NCBI GenBank assembly: GCA_026770585.1
Contig: MU646553.1
Span: forward strand, 356,099 to 376,173
DNA: 20,075 nucleotides
Origin: Baffinella frigidus
Lineage: Eukaryota > Cryptophyceae > Cryptomonadales > Baffinellaceae
Reading direction: 5' to 3'
Below, one piece after another: positions 1 to 7,800 of the stretch; position 1 is the stretch's first letter; each line of letters opens with the position of its first letter. A program made the position numbers and the translations under genes. The notes under the pieces are model-generated. The model made no database searches, was not told the origin of the DNA, and was given only the letters and a program-made list of their open reading frames with translations.

Positions 1-20
1 GATCACCACCTGTCTCGCAG

Positions 21-92
21 GATGTGGAGGAGGAGGAAGGGTCAGAGAGCGACTCAGACGAGGACGACCTACAGACCAAGGCCGAGAAAGCG
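21..92 (+). CDS. internal exon of an unrecognised gene, acidic segment
   Basis: A 72-nt open segment lies between an acceptor-like CTGTCTCGCAG (ends at 20) and a GTATCA donor-like site (93). It reads as 24 whole codons, so it is phase 0 at both ends. The residues begin D-V-E-E-E-E-G-S-E-S-D-S-D-E-D-D and finish L-Q-T-K-A-E-K-A, a strongly acidic low-complexity stretch of the kind common in flexible linkers. The upstream part of the gene lies outside the window. It may belong to the same gene as the terminal exon at 1249-1345, but that exon starts in a different phase, so at least one connecting exon is missing from my reading. Function unknown. Confidence 0.45.
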
Positions 93-101
93 GTATCACC
101 T

Positions 102-415
102 CATAACCTGGTTGCATCATAACCTGTTGGTGCCTCATAACCTGCGAATAAAAACCTGCTGGTATGAATAATGGTCTCCCTTGTTATCTTATCCCTGGTC
201 AGATAGCGAGGAGGCAAACGGATCGGGTACGAATTGCCCAAATTGGGCGCGACAGGTACCAGTCGCGTCCAATTTGTACCTGGACAAACAGCCCACATCG
301 GATGTTTGTCCAGAATTACCGAATGATTTCCCCCCCTTGCTATCCGACCAAGGCCATGGTGGCCGTGTTGGTACGAATCAAAGTCTCTCTGAAACCTCAT
401 AACCTGCTGATGTTA
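102..415 (+). repeat. CATAACCTG-containing intronic repeats
   Basis: The motif CATAACCTG recurs at about 102, 117, 134 and 398, with a related AAAACCTGCTGGT at about 151. It sits in the intron-like stretch after the acidic exon. Between the clusters there is no convincing coding segment. The open frames across 164-445 have no family resemblance and are taken as chance. Confidence 0.5.
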
Positions 416-526
416 TCAATACTGGTTTCGGGTGTAGAGTTTTAGGGTGGGGGGGTCTCCCTCGCTCTCTGATAGATGGCGGCCGTGTTGGTACTCATCA
501 CGGATCCTCACTTGAGCAGGTTGAGA

Positions 527-716
527 AGAGGAAGAAGAAAGAGGGGGGGCTGTACAAGTAACCCCCCCCCCGCGCCCCCCACCCTCCCCCCTCCTCCCCC
601 TCCCCCCAATACGCGCGTATTCCGATGAGAGAGACCGGCATTGATACCAACACAGCAAGAGGAAGAAGAAGGAGGGGGGCGTGTACACGTGATCCCCCCC
701 CCTCCCCCCAACACGC
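527..716. repeat. duplicated G-run/C-run hairpin segment
   Basis: Two copies of a segment GAGGAAGAAGAA + G run + short spacer containing TGTACA or GTGTACAC + long C run occur at about 527-613 and 656-716. Each copy can fold on itself because the G run pairs with the C run. Between them is a perfect 14-bp palindrome, AATACGCGCGTATT (608-621), and an inverted partial copy of the GTGTTGGTA dispersed repeat (630-655). Confidence 0.6.
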
Positions 717-1007
717 TCTGAGTCTTCTTCTCTTCACAATTACCCTCTGCAAGGTCCTGTAAATAGGTCCTGACCACACGGTGGACTACGGACCTTTCCT
801 CAAAAGTCAACTTGCCCAGGGTCAATTAACTTGAAGGATGTTCTCATGCAAATTTTGTCACATTACCGCTAAATCTAGCGGAACCGAAACCTTGGCAGTC
901 CACCGAGTGGCCTCTAGCGTGCGCTTTCTGCATGACCCTCCCACGCTGTTCCTGAGGCGGGCCCATCCCACGCCGGTGTTACCAAACGAACGTTGGCCCC
1001 GTTGCAG

Positions 1008-1104
1008 GAAGGTGTGCGGGCAGCGCGACCCGTGCTTCATCTTTGCCATCCGCATGATGGCGTATTCACGAAATCCCTTAGGTTATGAGATATCATGCGT
1101 GTGA
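1008..1104 (+). pseudogene. decayed copy of the terminal exon at 1249-1345
   Basis: After GTTGCAG (ending 1007) the sequence reads G + K-V-C-G-Q-R-D-P-C-F-I-F-A-I, nearly the same as K-V-F-G-Q-R-D-P-C-F-V-F-V-I at 1249 onward, in the same phase. The hydrophobic segment is then lost (R-M-M-A-Y-S-R-N...) and a TGA stop follows at 1102-1104. It is either a dead tandem copy or an alternative last exon giving a tail without the membrane segment. I favour a decayed copy because its 3' part matches intronic sequence repeated at 1134-1213. Confidence 0.6.
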
Positions 1105-1213
1105 CTGTCATGAACATCCCTAGACCTAGGGTCTTTTCATCATGTTGCCACTGATGGGTTATTCGCGGAATCACTTGGGTTGTGGGGTATCAGGTTGACT
1201 TTGATGAACACTG
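1040..1213 (+). repeat. tandem duplication of about 95 bp
   Basis: The segment at about 1040-1115 (TTCATC...GATGG.GTATTCACGAAATCCCTTAGGTTATGAGATATCA) is repeated in diverged form at about 1134-1213 (TTCATC...GATGGGTTATTCGCGGAATCACTTGGGTTGTGGGGTATCA), both continuing into TGACT-TGATGAACA-like sequence. It lies inside the zone where the terminal exon is duplicated, so at least two rounds of local duplication are visible. Confidence 0.6.
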
Positions 1214-1248
1214 ATCCCTGAACCCTGAACCGTGAACCCCAAACGCAG

Positions 1249-1345
1249 GAAAGTGTTCGGGCAGCGCGACCCGTGCTTTGTCTTCGTCATTTTCATCATG
1301 GCCCTCAACCTCATCATCATCCCGATGTCCTACTTCATGGACTAG
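1249..1345 (+). CDS. terminal exon, C-terminal hydrophobic segment, unrecognised gene
   Basis: The exon follows ACCCCAAACGCAG (acceptor ends 1248) and starts with one base completing a split codon. It then reads K-V-F-G-Q-R-D-P-C followed by F-V-F-V-I-F-I-M-A-L-N-L-I-I-I-P-M-S-Y-F-M-D and TAG at 1343-1345. About 18 residues are strongly hydrophobic, so the protein probably ends in a membrane-spanning helix with a very short tail. The sequence just before the acceptor is telomere-like (CCCTGAACCCTGAACC), as in the other split genes of this window. A mutated copy lies upstream at 1008-1104. I do not recognise the family. It may be the end of the gene carrying the exon at 21-92, but the joining exons were not resolved. 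Confidence 0.55.
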
Positions 1346-1355
1346 ATTTAGGAAA

Positions 1356-1432
1356 GGCGGGCTTGTCCGTCCCGAGGCGGGCCCGTCCAACCCGAGGCGG
1401 GCCTGTCTGTCCCGAGGCGGGCTTATCTATCC
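1356..1432 (+). repeat. 20-bp tandem repeat, four copies
   Basis: GGCGGGCYYRTCYRTCCCGA-type units begin at 1356, 1376, 1396 and 1416, an exact 20-bp period. The array starts 11 bp after the TAG of the terminal exon, so it would fall in the 3' UTR. A single related unit (GAGGCGGGCCCATCC) occurs at about 954. Confidence 0.85.
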
Positions 1433-1562
1433 ATCGGAATGGATGCGTCCGCGTCATCGTGTTCAATCGAGCAATCTGCCGACAAGGTTTGTGCGGGGGG
1501 TGGCGGCGTTTATCAACCACGTAGTTCGACTGTGGAACGCTTTCAGGGTTCAGGGTACAGAG

Positions 1563-1684
1563 GTACAGGGGTACCTCGCCCATAAGAAACCGCTCCCCCC
1601 TAGGACCCTACAGTAGGACCATGCCTAGGGTCCTATGGTGGTCCTATGGGGGGGCGGTTTCTTATGAGCGAGGTAACCCTGTAC
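1563..1684. mobile_element. foldback (MITE-like) element, CTCATAAG family
   Basis: Left arm 1563-1620 begins GTACAGGGGTACCTCGCCCA and runs through TAAGAAACCGC, a C run and TAGGACCCTACAGTAGGACC. Right arm 1628-1684 is its near-complete reverse complement, ending GAGCGAGGTAACCCTGTAC. It has almost no loop and no coding capacity. Relatives are clustered at 8274-9484. A non-autonomous foldback or MITE-type element is the simplest reading; no transposase is in the window. Confidence 0.75.
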
Positions 1685-1696
1685 CTCGTTTACAAG

Positions 1697-1868
1697 AAAG
1701 CGCTTCTCAAGAAAACGCACCGGATCTGACCGCTGCGTTTTCTTAATCTCAAGAAAAATGCAACGACCGGATTCTTCCTCCGTTTTCTTATTTTTAAGAA
1801 AACGCCGACCGACGGGATTCTCGGATTTTCTAATGAAATAAGAAAACAGCGACCGACCGGATTCTGTG
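1697..1868. repeat. array of ~45-bp hairpin units, copy 1
   Basis: A degenerate array in which a palindromic core (GTTTTCTTA...TAAGAAAAC) alternates with GACCGACCGGATTCT-type spacers; the spacers recur at about 1718, 1765, 1806 and 1851, roughly 45 bp apart. It begins immediately beyond the foldback element at 1563-1684, whose TACCTCG...TAAGAAA edge it seems to continue. Related to the better preserved array at 2315-2500. Confidence 0.7.
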
Positions 1869-1986
1869 TGTGCCAGGGGTTTTTTTGGTCCCCACATCGC
1901 TTACCCCCCCGGAGAATGGAGCTGACGAATTTTCGGACGGGAAAACATGCCAACATTAAAACGGGTTCCCGCGTGTTGCAACTTTC

Positions 1987-2290
1987 AAATTTCAGTGATT
2001 TTTGGGCACCTGCAGGGCGTTTCACGTGTGTGCACCCTACGCTTGTACCTTTTTGGGGGGGGGTGCGGTGGAAACTGGCTTACAATCGTGGGATTATCTA
2101 GTTCGAAATACCTGGAGCACTTGTTATTAACAGGAGCCGATCACAGGTTGGCCTACTCGGCAAATTTAGTGGTTTGTGGGCACCTGCAGGGCGACATGTG
2201 TGCACCCTACCCTACTTGTGTACCTTTGGGGGGGGGGGGGCGGTTTAAAGTGGCTTACACTCGTGGGGTTGTCTAGTTCGAAATGCCTAG
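1987..2290 (+). repeat. tandem duplication, ~175-bp period
   Basis: Copy 1 (about 1987-2112) and copy 2 (about 2162-2287) share AAATTT, TTTG.GGGCACCTGCAGGGCG, GTGTGCACCCTAC, TTGT-TACCTTT, a long G run, GGCTTACA.TCGTGGG.TT and TCTAGTTCGAAAT. The G run is longer in copy 2. No coding function seen. Confidence 0.8.
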
Positions 2291-2314
2291 AGGAGGAGGC
2301 GCTTTCTTACGAGC

Positions 2315-2500
2315 ACCGACCGGATTCTCCCTCTGTTTTCTCAACTTTAAGAAAACGTGGACCGACCGCTTTCCTGCGTTTTCTGAACCTTCAAGAAAAC
2401 CAGGACCGACCGCTTTCGTGCGTTGTCTTAAGCTTAAGAAAAAAGCACCGACCGGATTCTCCCTCCGTTTTCTTATTTTAAGAAAACGCACACCGACCGA
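2315..2500. repeat. array of ~45-bp hairpin units, copy 2
   Basis: ACCGACCG occurs five times, at 2315, 2361, 2405, 2447 and 2492 (spacings 46, 44, 42, 45). Between successive spacers lies a palindrome of the form GTTTTCTTA-TAAGAAAAC, for example TTGTCTTAAGCTTAAGAAAA at 2423-2442. Each unit can form its own hairpin. The array is bordered by CGCTTTCTTACGAGC on the left and AGGGTGTTCTTGTAGC...GATACCCCTGGAG on the right, both resembling the ends of the CTCATAAG foldback family, so the array may be the interior of a larger composite element. One further unit is at about 9242-9275. Confidence 0.8.
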
Positions 2501-2736
2501 CCCTCGAGCAAGGGTGTTCTTGTAGCCGAGATACCCCTGGAGCCGTTCGGAAAGCTCACGATTAGGACTGGGGGGGGGAAGCTGCGTGCAAACTCTCCAA
2601 CACAAGTTGTTGGTCTGAAGAGGGGCCGCAGTGACCGAGTTGAGCACGTGCCTTAATTGTGATGGAACTACATGTCAGGACCGCACCAACCGCTTTTGTC
2701 TGCGTGCCTGAATGCAAGACCCGTCCCGTGCACCTA

Positions 2737-2805
2737 CCCCCTCCGTTTGTCGAAAGCAAATTCTTTGATCAGCCCCCTCCGTTTGTCGAAAGCAAATTCT
2801 TTGAT
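2737..2805 (+). repeat. 33-bp exact direct repeat, period 36
   Basis: CCCCCTCCGTTTGTCGAAAG followed by CAAATTCTTTGAT occurs at 2737-2769 and again, identically, at 2773-2805, separated by 3 bp. No coding evidence. Confidence 0.95.
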
Positions 2806-2820
2806 TCGCGTTACACCCCC

Positions 2821-2882
2821 ACCGAGGCTGTGCCTGAGCAGTGGCGCCGAAACAGGCCATGCGAGTGTTGAGATCGCACATG
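2821..2882 (-). repeat. inverted partial copy of GTGTTGGTA dispersed repeat
   Basis: The reverse complement contains CTGCTCAGGCACAGCCTCGG and a degenerate CATGGC segment, matching the left half of the copies at 8645, 10513 and 17225. From here to about 3240 I see no gene; the short frames are not convincing. Confidence 0.45.
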
Positions 2883-3156
2883 TCCACCATTTGTTCCTGT
2901 GGGTATCTACTCTGTGAATCTCAAACCCTGTTTGACCAGGGCATCAACGCCAAAAGACTCCGCCAAGGCTGACGAGGCCCCGGGGGAAGCATTCCCACAC
3001 CCGAGCCTTCCCGCCAAGAACGATAACAGACACGGGATATTTTTGTTTGTTTCACTTCGCAAGGCATTTGAATGGTCGAATTAAGCTCACTCCGGCGATG
3101 GTACATTGCCAGAGACTCGCACGCGCCACGGGTGACGCGCTGCAACATTGAGCGGT

Positions 3157-3228
3157 TTCTATAACGTGATAGAAGTTCGGCGGGAGCGCAGCGAGCGTGG
3201 AACTGGTGGGGCGTCAACCCCCCACGAC
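3157..3228 (-). promoter_or_regulatory. hairpin-forming sequence 3' of RPS2
   Basis: On the RPS2 strand, downstream of the stop codon, are GGGGGGTTGACGCCCC (about 3213-3228) and TTCTATCACGTTATAGAA (3157-3174, 6-bp perfect arms). They could be 3' UTR structures. A role in 3' end formation is only a guess; no AATAAA is nearby. Confidence 0.25.
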
Positions 3229-3260
3229 ACGCGGCTTAGCCGGCAGCAAGAGAGAGCTGC

Positions 3261-4112
3261 TTACGAGTACTTGTCGGCGATACCCTTGCTCTTGATGATC
3301 TTGAGGTTCGAGAGGTCGTCGGTGAACTCCTGGAACGGCTGCTTGGTGAACTTGGTCTCCTTCCACATCTCGGGGGTGAGGTAGCCGTAGAGCACCGAGA
3401 GCGCGTTGAAGGTGGCCTTGGCGAAGTTGCCAAGGGTCGCCGACGCGCCGCGCGAGGAGGTGAAGCAGTCGGAGATGCCAGCGTACTGCAGGATCTTCTT
3501 GGCAGTCGGCGCCGCGACGATGCCGGTACCGCGGGGGGCAGGCACGAGGCGGATGTGGACGGAGCCGCACTTGCCGTGGATCTTGTTGGGCACGGTGTGG
3601 GGCTGGCCGATCTTCTTGCCCCAGTACCCGCGGCGCACGGGGACGACGTTGATCTTGGCAGCGAGGATCGCGCCGCGGATGGCGTTGGCCACCTCCTTGC
3701 CGGCCTTGACGCCGAGGCCGACGTGGCCGTCGAAGTCGCCGACGAGCACGAACGCCTTGAAGCGGGTGCGCTGACCAGCCGAGGTCTGCTTCTGCACCGG
3801 CTGCACCTTCATCACCTCGTCCTTGAGGAGGTTGGTGCCGGGCGGGCCGAGGAAATAGTCCACGATCTCGTACTCCTTGATGGGCATCGAGAAGAGGTAG
3901 ATGTGCTCAAGGCTCTTGATCTTGCCGGCCTTAACGAGGCGGCCGAGCTTGGTCACCGGGACCCACTCCTCCTTGTCGCCGTCGCCACGGCCACGGCCGC
4001 GGCCGCGGCCACGGTCGCCACGGCCACGGCCGCGGTCGCCGCGCCCGCCGCGGTCGCCGCGCCCGCCGCGATCACCGCCAAACCCACCACGGAAACCACC
4101 CCTGTCTCCCAT
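3261..4112 (-). CDS. RPS2: 40S ribosomal protein S2 (uS5)
   Basis: An intact 283-residue protein from ATG (4110-4112) to TAA (3261-3263) in one exon, close to the usual eukaryotic RPS2 length. Residues 1-45 are an RGG/RGRG-rich tail (G-D-R-G-G repeats), typical of the eukaryotic protein and a likely arginine-methylation substrate. The conserved core starts at [13 protein letters not shown] (48-60). The uS5 N-terminal RNA-binding domain follows, with [12 protein letters not shown] (115-126), [12 protein letters not shown] (129-140) and [10 protein letters not shown] (144-153). The C-terminal uS5 fold includes R-G-T-G-I-V-A-A-P (194-202) and [13 protein letters not shown] (210-222). In the 40S subunit uS5 lines the mRNA entry channel. 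Codon use is strongly G/C-ending. Unlike the other genes here it has no introns or decayed copies. This start is the first ATG and gives the expected M-G-D-R-G-G terminus. Confidence 0.98.
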   Translation of the reverse strand: MGDRGGFRGGFGGDRGGRGDRGGRGDRGRGRGDRGRGRGRGRGDGDKEEWVPVTKLGRLVKAGKIKSLEHIYLFSMPIKEYEIVDYFLGPPGTNLLKDEVMKVQPVQKQTSAGQRTRFKAFVLVGDFDGHVGLGVKAGKEVANAIRGAILAAKINVVPVRRGYWGKKIGQPHTVPNKIHGKCGSVHIRLVPAPRGTGIVAAPTAKKILQYAGISDCFTSSRGASATLGNFAKATFNALSVLYGYLTPEMWKETKFTKQPFQEFTDDLSNLKIIKSKGIADKYS

Positions 4113-4335
4113 AATGCCTGCCGCCGGGGACGCGCACGTCAGCCTCCATGGTCTTCACAAAACCGTAACACAGGTCAGTTACTCATCAATGGCGCACACC
4201 GATGTCCGCGGGCGCGGGCGGGGGGGCGGGGAGGGGGCGACAACAGGGCGGCTTTCGGCATTACCTAGAAAGTGCAAAAAAACGAAATCTCTCGTGCCTC
4301 AACTTAAGTACCCTGTCAACTTTGGTGACACGAGT

Positions 4336-4400
4336 GGGCCCCAAAGTGGACACTAAATTTAGTATATGGGACTCCTTGGCGCCTAAAGTTGTGGCGGTAT
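4336..4400 (+). repeat. dispersed direct repeat, copy upstream of RPS2
   Basis: GGGCCCCAAAGTGGACACTA and, after a small insertion, 40 identical bases starting AGTATATGGGACTCC (4361-4400) recur at 6321-6380. The copy lies about 225-290 bp upstream of the RPS2 start codon, so it could overlap its promoter. The sequences diverge immediately after GTGGCGGTAT. Between this repeat and about 4850 I see no gene. Confidence 0.85.
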
Positions 4401-4849
4401 ATACGCAGAGCCTGTGTGGGACCACTAGCCCCAATTGCAATTGAACAGGTTATTTACCTGACAGGTCGGACCTAAAGGACGGCAATATGGGCCTACGAGT
4501 CGTAGGTGGTTGAGGGGTTCTTCTGCTCTCCTCGCGTGGTATGAGTGGCCCGCAAGGAGAGTGGTCCATACATTTTTGCCCAGTCCGGGGCAACTGTGTA
4601 TGGAATAGGCAGAGGCCCCCACGCAACGGGGTGCTCTGCGGGGAGCCATTGGGGAGTGACACGCTGTCCGGTTCGCCGGGCTTGTGCGGGGAGCTCCTTC
4701 GTGGTTTTTCCTTATGGGTAGTGGCAGTTTCTTGGGCAGGAAAAATCTGGTGCAGAACCCAGACGTTTTCCTAACCTCGCCTCAATTCTTGCACCGTGCA
4801 TTCTCACTTTCGAATCAAGTCAATAAGTGTCAAAAATAAGTGGTAATCC

Positions 4850-5084
4850 TAAAGGACCTAAAGGACCTAAACCTAAAGGATCCTGTTTAAATAAAACGAA
4901 ATAACGAAAACAACGGAAGCGCGATCCCTCATCGGGAGCGGCCCCTTGATGCAGATAAGGCGGTAGCTACCTGTCTTCTCCAGCTCGTGAGAAGGCAGTG
5001 GATAAAGTGGCGAACCCGACCGAGTTTGTTGAAGGCAAGGGCTGACACCGACAATCCTGTTTAAATAAAACGAAATAACGAAAA
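4850..5084. repeat. 31-bp direct repeat with splice-acceptor-like end, plus ACCTAAAGG units
   Basis: ATCCTGTTTAAATAAAACGA plus AATAACGAAAA is identical at 4880-4910 and 5054-5084. On the - strand each copy reads T-rich and ends TTTAAACAG|GAT, a good 3' splice site shape. A short array of CCTAAAGGA units (about 4851-4880) adjoins the left copy. Confidence 0.85.
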
Positions 5085-5097
5085 TCACAATAGGAAA

Positions 5098-5287
5098 ACA
5101 TCGTGAGAAGGAGGGGCCTGAGCTTGTCCAAGACCTCGTCAGACACGGGCACGAAGAAGGCGCGGTCGAATTGCTCCGCCTGCGTCATATCCGGGGTTCC
5201 GATTTTGTTGCAAGAGGCCACCTTGATTTCGTTTGTGTGTGTCCCGTGGACTTTTACGGCCCGTATTTTACATCCGTACCGAGTTGT
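5098..5287 (-). CDS. coding-like segment, possible exon of an unrecognised gene
   Basis: On the - strand a frame is open from about 5287 to 5098 and reads ...R-A-V-K-V-H-G-T-H-T-N-E-I-K-V, then A-S-C-N-K-I-G-T-P-D-M-T-Q-A-E-Q-F-D, then F-F-V-P-V-S-D-E-V-L-D-K-L-R-P-L-L. G/C-ending codons and an amphipathic character make it look like real protein, unlike the surrounding frames. The frame runs on without a natural end into the A/T-rich 31-bp repeat at 5054-5084. There is no ATG at its left end and no recognisable family. It may be one exon of a gene, or a relic. Confidence 0.3.
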
Positions 5288-5290
5288 TTA

Positions 5291-5324
5291 AAATAGTACC
5301 AGAGGCGCGTTTCCGGTACTATTT
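5291..5324. repeat. hairpin, 10-bp perfect arms
   Basis: AAATAGTACC (5291-5300) and GGTACTATTT (5315-5324) are perfect inverted repeats around a 14-base loop, with further A/T pairing outside. No role is evident. Confidence 0.7.
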
Positions 5325-6240
5325 AAAATCCTTGTCACGTCCTATAAGTCCATTTCAAAACGGGGAAACGGGGGAACCGTACTTCCAAAACGGACAACAA
5401 TTACCGCAAACGCTCTATTCCCTTGATTGCTCCATAGGAGCTTCCAATAGGCCACCTCAAAGTTGTTTAAATAATGACCCACAGGGGGTCCAAAATACAA
5501 CCGCCGCCCAAAACCCCACATCAGGTGAGGCCAACAGCCGACAATCATGAACCAAGGATAGAGAGGGTCGAACCTTAACAGTTTAAGGTTCTTTTTAAGC
5601 CACACATGCATACATGCAGGCGATTAAAAAGGTCCACAGGATCTTTTTGGCATGCCCCATTAAGCTCCTCTCCAGAATGTCAAACCGGGGAGGTGGAGGC
5701 ATGAGCCATTGGAAGGCGAAATGTGGTACCACCATCGCGGAATAACCACGGGGTAAATTCAACCACAGGTCGCCGGATGGAGGAGTCGGCTCCCTAAAGG
5801 AGCCTCCAAAGGAGCCTTGAAGGAGTCGACTTGAGTTGGATTGAATGACCGATCCGAGGATCGGTTAACTGATCCGACTCCTCCCTTTTCAAGAACCGCC
5901 CGGAATGATAGGTCTATCGATGTGTCCGGAGCAGTAGTTCTGTCAATCATCGTGGACCTATCAGACCTCTCCCTCTTCTTCGTCGTTTACTTCATCTGCG
6001 CCAATCTTCGGGGAACGTCCCTCGGAGACAGACTGAACGGGGTATAACATGGACCGATCATAGTCTGGTTAAGGCACGGGTTAGGCAATAACAGCGAAAC
6101 CTCTTTAATAAATTCGTGGGCCTTGGCCGGCGCGGCCTCTCTCCTCCCACGCGGGGTCACAGTAATCAGTAATCGGACGTTAAGCCCTGCGTCTCGGCCT
6201 ACCTCTCCACGTGGCGTGCAGCAGTCGTGTTTGTCAAGTT
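5325..6240. other. no gene seen
   Basis: Nothing here has a recognisable domain. On the - strand a frame from about 5868 to 5604 is open and contains F-A-F-Q-W-L-M-P-P-P-P-R-F-D-I-L-E-R-S-L, but its upstream half is low-complexity (GGAGCCTCCAAAGGAGCC repeats) and there is no family match I can make. Treated as unassigned sequence. Confidence 0.4.
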
Positions 6241-6268
6241 ATTAAACATCGCTTTTCCCCCTTTTCTA

Positions 6269-6380
6269 ATCTAGAAGTTCAATCTTGCAACTTCGAAGTT
6301 CGATTTGGCCAAGTCCTACCGGGCCCCAAAAGAGGACACTAGTATATGGGACTCCTTGGCGCCTAAAGTTGTGGCGGTAT
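6269..6380 (+). repeat. junction of two dispersed repeats
   Basis: 6269-6320 is a single arm of the foldback element at 7210-7412 (TCTAGAAGTTCAATCTTGCA and following, to GGCCAAGTCCTACC). It joins directly to the second copy of the RPS2-upstream repeat (6321-6380, GGGCCCCAAAAGAGGACACT onward). The abrupt junction suggests that one element inserted at the edge of the other. Confidence 0.75.
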
Positions 6381-6494
6381 GAACGAAGATCCTGTGACGT
6401 TGTGGGGATCTAAAACTGTAAAACTGTAAAACTGTCTTCGGGAAAGTCTTCGTCTAAAGGCCTAAAGGCTTTGGCGTTCTGGACAAGCGACAGC

Positions 6495-6935
6495 GAGGCT
6501 GGGAACTCATTAGTGGAGGCTCATTAAGCTCACTAATTCTTTTGAGTTGAGCCAATGAGCCGGCTCAACTCAACAACAACTCCCCAGCTCAGATCGGCTC
6601 AACTCAACTCAACTCAACTCAACAAGGATGAGTTGAGCCAATGATCCTCAATGAGCCTTAATGAGCACAGCCAAAATTGGCGTCGTCGTGTCCCAGTTGT
6701 ACAGCATTTCTGAAATTTTCGGCCAACCAAAAACGATTTAGTTGAAAATCTTGCTACCAAAATTTTGTACCAGGAACAGATTTTGGTACCAAAATTTGGG
6801 CCGACTTTTAGTACCGCATTCTTAGTGAGCCTTGTTGAGCCAACGGCTCAACTCAACTCCACAAGGATTCTCAAAACCATTGGATTGGCTCAACAAGGCT
6901 CAACTCAACAACAAACTAATGAGTTATGATGCTGG
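6495..6935. repeat. CTCAA/TTGAG-rich simple-repeat region
   Basis: The region is built from GGCTCAACTCAAC, GAGTTGAGCCAATGAGC and related words in both orientations, including a pure AACTC pentamer run at about 6599-6622. A perfect 16-bp palindrome, ATTTTGGTACCAAAAT, lies at 6780-6795 with a diverged ACCAAAATTTTGTACC beside it. The sequence can form many alternative stems. No coding signal. Confidence 0.7.
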
Positions 6936-7138
6936 CTCAACTCATTAAGGATAAGGTTAGTTCCCAGCCCTGGGACTCTTCGGGATCGGTCTTCGGGAAA
7001 GTCTTCGGGATCGGTCAGAGGGGCATCATCAAAGAACGCCCCTCTGCTGACCGCTCTCGAACACAGTCGGATAGCCCAAGAATTAGGGAACATGCCAAAA
7101 ATAGATCAAGTTCCCTGTTCCCCCGGAACGGGGGCTTG

Positions 7139-7436
7139 TAACGAAACACGCAGCCAAAGCGGTGTGAGGGCGGGCACAGGGTGAAAAACTTAGATCTGTT
7201 CCCCTTGTAGAGTCAATGTGGTAGGACTTGGCCAAATCGAACTTCGAAGTTACGAAGATGCGAACTTCTAGATGGACCCTTTTCGACATGTAGTGTTTTA
7301 ATTCAAATTTTGCAGTACAAATCATGGTGTTTACTAATAATTACAGTCCATCTAGAAGTTCTCATCTTGCAACTTCAAAGTTCGATTTGGCCAAGTCCTA
7401 CCACATTGGCTCTAACGAAACACGCAGCCAAGGCGT
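7139..7436. mobile_element. foldback element flanked by direct repeats
   Basis: Arms of about 67 bp (7210-7276 and 7347-7412) are inverted copies with only a few mismatches: AGAGTCAATGTGGTAGGACT ... on the left and its complement ending AAGTCCTACCACATTGGCTCT on the right, around a 70-bp AT-rich loop. Direct copies of TAACGAAACACGCAGCCAA lie just outside (7139-7157 and 7413-7431). A lone arm is present at 6269-6320. The structure suits a foldback or MITE-type element; it has no coding capacity. Confidence 0.75.
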
Positions 7437-7502
7437 GGTAGCTGTGGTACGCCAACTGAAAAGTTGAGGGTCTTGTGAAATCAGACGACATCATACATCA
7501 AC

Positions 7503-7680
7503 AGTTTAGGGTTTAGGGTTCAGGGTTCAGGGTGGAAAGTAAACCAAAGTTGAGGATTTGGGTTGTATGCCATCTGGGGGGAGGGTTTTGTGAATTCAGT
7601 CAAAGGTTTGAGGCAAGGTTTAGGGTTAGGGGTTCAAAGTTTAGGGTATAGGTATCGAAGGTTAGGGCTGAGGGTTGAGA
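7503..7680. repeat. telomere-like heptamer tract (TTTAGGG sense)
   Basis: TTTAGGG, TTCAGGG and TTGAGGG words on the + strand, interrupted by unrelated sequence. It resembles intron filler of the TBC gene, which hints at, but does not prove, a - strand gene here. Confidence 0.6.
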
Positions 7681-7695
7681 GATGAATCACGTGTA

Positions 7696-7800
7696 CGCGT
7701 TGTAATTGTCGTGTGCCAGATTCACCAAATTCATCAAGTCCTTGTAAATTCGGGAACAACGGCGCGTTGTTCCTTTTGTACCTAAACACGCACCCAAAAA
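7696..7800 (-). pseudogene. possible exon fragment, F-G-C-V-F-R-Y-K family
   Basis: The - strand reads F-F-G-C-V-F-R-Y-K at about 7774-7800. A frame-shifted continuation, R-I-Y-K-D-L-M-N-L-V-N-L-A-H-D-N-Y-N-A-Y, reaches a GTGATT donor-like site near 7696. Two further copies of the F-G-C-V-F-R-Y-like motif occur on the same strand at 7139-7163 and 7412-7436. A 9-bp-arm inverted repeat, GGAACAACG/CGTTGTTCC (7753-7773), interrupts the frame. Looks like a triplicated coding scrap; family unknown. Confidence 0.25.

Noticed and set aside
838-1104. 88-codon + frame as a stand-alone gene
   Set aside because: Only its last third is meaningful, as a decayed copy of the exon at 1249-1345; the rest has no support.
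2315-2500. CRISPR-like array
   Set aside because: Regular 42-46 bp spacing, but the units between the ACCGACCG words are related palindromes rather than unique spacers, and the genome is eukaryotic.
3555-4268. 237-codon open frame antisense to RPS2
   Set aside because: It mirrors the GC-rich RPS2 coding sequence; its alanine/valine-rich product is an artefact of the RGG-coding region.
5604-5868. - strand frame with F-A-F-Q-W-L-M-P-P-P-P-R-F-D
   Set aside because: Short, half low-complexity and with no identifiable family or splice partners; too weak to call.
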